Source of the DNA: Euglena gracilis
Taxonomy: Eukaryota > Euglenozoa > Euglenophyceae > Euglenales > Euglenaceae
DNA length: 26,200 nt
NCBI GenBank assembly: GCA_900893395.1
Contig: CAAHFI011679630.1
Location: 1 to 26,200, forward strand
Direction of reading: 5' to 3'
The notes under the pieces were generated by a model. It had not been told where the DNA came from, searched no databases, and worked only from the letters and a program-made list of their open reading frames with translations. Each line of letters starts with the position of its first letter. Position 1 is the stretch's first letter. A program made the translations under genes and the position numbers. Positions 23,910 through 26,200 of the stretch are shown here, in pieces.

Positions 23910-26200
23910 ATGCTCCTTCGTGACCATCCTTGTTTTGCGTTTATCCGTTTAGCAGAAGTCCAAACGTTAACACTTGAAGCCACATGCGGTCAAAGAGAAA
24001 TGTTTGACTTTTTCTGCAGTGCTGTGGGGTGTGTGACCATTGTTCGAAATGTCCAGGTATTCAGTCGAACAAAAAACAGTGGAAGATGCAAGCCGTGCGG
24101 AGGAAAACAAGTTCGTCCGTGCTTGGATAAACCTTTGTTCGTGATTCCCGTGGATATACACGACGAATTGGCAGTCCTCTCCAACAACAGTGAACAATTT
24201 GATGCTGTCATGGAAAAAATTCGACAGCTTGAGGTGTACCGTGAATCACTGGATGCTGGCATTGAATTTTGGGCTCAACTGTACCTCAAACAAGACAAAA
24301 AAACAAAGAAAGGACCCACAGTCACATTTCCAACAGAGGAAATGGAGGATGATGATGCCGTGAATGTATCCATCGATGATCTATCGTCCGCAAGTGAAAT
24401 GGGTGGGCCAGTGTATCACGGAGGACAGCAGTGCCAACGCCCTGAACCGGCAAACGATTTTAAGGCACCGGAACCACTGCCGAATCGGGCAACGTCGACT
24501 CAAGACATGCAACCCAATCTTGATACGACAGACACAGGATCTGTGTTTTCATTGTCGAGTCAGACACTACAGAAGAACAACGGGACAATCAATGTTGTTT
24601 TTTCACAGAACAACGCTTCCATTTCCAGCTACGGTCAATGCACACTGCAGTTGATCCAGAAGGTTGCCAGTGAAAACAAAGATCTTTCCAAAGCTCTCGA
24701 GTTGTCAATGATAATGGATCTCTCGGAACCGCGTCGAATGCAAGTGCTACAACATCGTGCTGAATTGGAAACCCAGTCTTCAAACCTGAGAGAGGAACGT
24801 CTCGAGAGGGAACGTCGCGATCAAGCCGAAATAGATACAAAAAAGATTCAGGATCAAGCAAATCGAGAAGCAAAAGAACGTCAAGACCAAGCAGACCGAG
24901 AAGCAATCCGGGCAAAACTGGAATTGGAGCTGCAGGATCGGCGCGAAGAGCGCGAACTCCGCGTCCGGTTGGCGGAAATTGAGGCACGAACCAAAGAGGC
25001 CGAGCTCATCGCACTCAAACGTCCGGCGACAAAATCGAAGCCCGCCCGGTTGTTCTCGGACACCGTTGCGGATGGCGACGACGACACCATGATCGCGACC
25101 GGCGACGGCTCATCCTCATCCGCCGCCAAGCGCCACTGCCGTCGGCCCGGAGTTCCCCCACCCCGACCCACCGCGGAATGGCTCGCCGCCGACCCCGTGG
25201 ACCGCTACGGTGGGAGTCGGTGCCAGTCCCAGCTGGTGTGGCGCAGCCTTCCGGAGACCCCGCCGTCCGCAACTAATTTCCTGGCCGCCCTGGCCCGCAT
25301 TGTGGGTGCGATGCGCGGCGTCCGGCACCGCTGCGTTGCGGAGACCGGCGACGTCCTGCTGTACGCCACGGAGAACGTCCTGGGTGAAGCCGGTCTGCGC
25401 GATCACATCCGCAGCGAACTGTCAAAACAGCCCGCCGTTGCACCAGGATCGCCGATCGTTCATCATCGGGTGTTCCGTTATTTTTTTTCTGTCAACCTTT
25501 GTATTTTTGATTTCCTTCTTTCAGGATCAGGATCCCGTAGTGAGCGCCATCTCCGTCGACCCGGGAGAATCGCGCACCGCATCTGCACCGACCAGCACCG
25601 TCAGCGATGCTGGTCTTCGTAATCCCGCTGCGGTCCATCCCCCTACGAGCAACGAAGAAAAAGCGGCGACGGCAATGGTGGTGGTGGCACGCAAAGCTGC
25701 GGAAGAGGTACGTTAAAAATTAGTCACCAAACGTGATTCAAATTTTTATGTTACTCTGTCTTTTCACAGGAACCAATTTCATCGGTGTTGGTTGCTGTTG
25801 CGGACCGTGAACACACAGGACTGCCCACTGCCGCCACTGTGTCACAGCGGACGGTTGCCATGTCATCCACCGGATTTTATGCTGTGAAAGGTGACCTCTT
25901 GGAGATGAGCGACCGATTCATCATATCCGCTCCGATGTTAAACAACAAAAATATTCATATCGTGCCATCGTTAAAATTTGTTTAATTGTTTCATCTTTTT
26001 GTTTACATTTTATCCTCGGAGCGGCCGCAGTACCTCCTCCACCGCGGAGGTCCGGCGGCGGCGATCCCGTCGACCTCACCGCCGAGGCCGAGACCCGCGG
26101 CCTGCGCTGGGCGATCGAGGCCGTGCTGCTGGTCCGCCGCCCCGACCACGTCCACCTGTTCCAGATCATGCACGAGGAACTGATCGGGCTCAGCCCCGAG
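23910..26200 (+). CDS. Large coiled-coil protein, partial at right edge
   Basis: Exons: 23910-25469, 25525-25707, 25770-25890 and 26031 to beyond the window. Introns 25470-25524 (GTGTTC to TTTCAG, 55 nt), 25708-25769 (GTACGT to TTCACAG, 62 nt) and 25891-26030 (GTGACC to GCCGCAG, 140 nt, phase 1) all keep frame. From ATG 23910 (MLLRDHPCFAFIRLAEVQTL) comes a Cys-bearing domain (about 1-140: FDFFCSAVGCVTIVRNVQVF, CKPCGG, QFDAVMEKIRQLEVYRESLD), then a Ser/Gln/Asn-rich linker. A charged coiled coil (about 272-372: RLERERRDQAEIDTKKIQDQ, DREAIRAKLELELQDRREER) follows. A GC-rich C-terminal part has FLAALARIVGAMRGVRHRCV and LLYATENVLGEAGLRDHIRS. The last exon holds ETRGLRWAIEAVLLVRRPDH. N-terminal domain plus Glu/Arg coiled coil recalls KilA-N/BRO-like proteins of large viruses, but no KilA-N motif is seen. 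Function unknown. Confidence 0.7.

Noticed and set aside
1-26200. Retroviral, LTR or Polinton-type element, or endogenous giant-virus core
   Set aside because: No reverse transcriptase, integrase, protein-primed polymerase, capsid or packaging ATPase motif seen; only families shared by hosts and viruses.

Overview
The window looks like eukaryotic-type DNA from a protist, or DNA transcribed by nuclear machinery. Several genes read cleanly only across short GT-AG introns with T-rich 3' ends. Eight such introns keep frame at positions I could check, and most are 52-76 nt. Intergenic DNA is AT-rich and full of homopolymers, MITE-like elements and minisatellites, while some coding blocks are markedly GC-rich (about 5.45-6.7, 15.9-17.3, 21.6-22.4 and 25.0-26.2 kb). 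Several families here (SET domain, KCTD-type BTB, IS607/Fanzor, caspase-like protease) are also common in giant DNA viruses, so an exchanged origin is possible. I see no capsid, polymerase, packaging ATPase or other viral hallmark gene, no rRNA, and no tRNA or CRISPR.

Layout, left to right. A hairpin-rich GC segment (1-160) leads into a HAD-like pseudoenzyme on the minus strand. It is divergent from a three-exon unknown gene (623-1510), and a second HAD (APP1-like, with its key residues present) follows at 1766-2449. From 2.45 to 5.2 kb the DNA is T-rich with two related 3' exons. A GC-rich pair follows, a KCTD-type BTB gene and a caspase-like protease gene (5.2-6.7 kb), bracketed by a 140-bp direct repeat. 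A minus-strand acidic/basic protein gene, probably decayed, carries one copy of that repeat at its 3' end. A spliced unknown gene lies at 8.4-9.46 kb.

The 9.7-13.4 kb stretch is denser: a minus-strand gene with 10-residue Lys/Thr repeats, a divergent SET-domain gene, a two-helix DUF3592-like membrane protein with a His-rich tail, an exon of unknown type, and a second, fragmented KCTD-type BTB gene. From 13.5 to 15.2 kb it is AT-rich with a 119-bp MITE. A zinc-ribbon gene (15.3-15.6 kb) precedes a decayed TnpB/Fanzor gene and a divergent MerR-type helix-turn-helix relic of an IS607 TnpA.

From 17.5 to 19.6 kb there is one + strand 3' exon and two tandem minus-strand genes of unknown function. 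From 19.6 to 21.45 kb there are nested MITE copies and tandem duplications. A spliced gene with an F-box-like start (21.45-22.44 kb) is followed by 1.2 kb of a roughly 55-bp minisatellite. A long coiled-coil gene (23.9 kb onward, at least four exons) runs off the right edge.

Functionally, the BTB genes (KCTD-type proteins often serve as cullin adaptors), the F-box-like start, the caspase-like protease and the SET protein suggest protein turnover and chromatin roles, but nothing here forms an obvious operon or pathway. Several reading frames change at or near runs of 8-10 A or T. Some apparently broken genes may therefore reflect homopolymer miscounts rather than decay.
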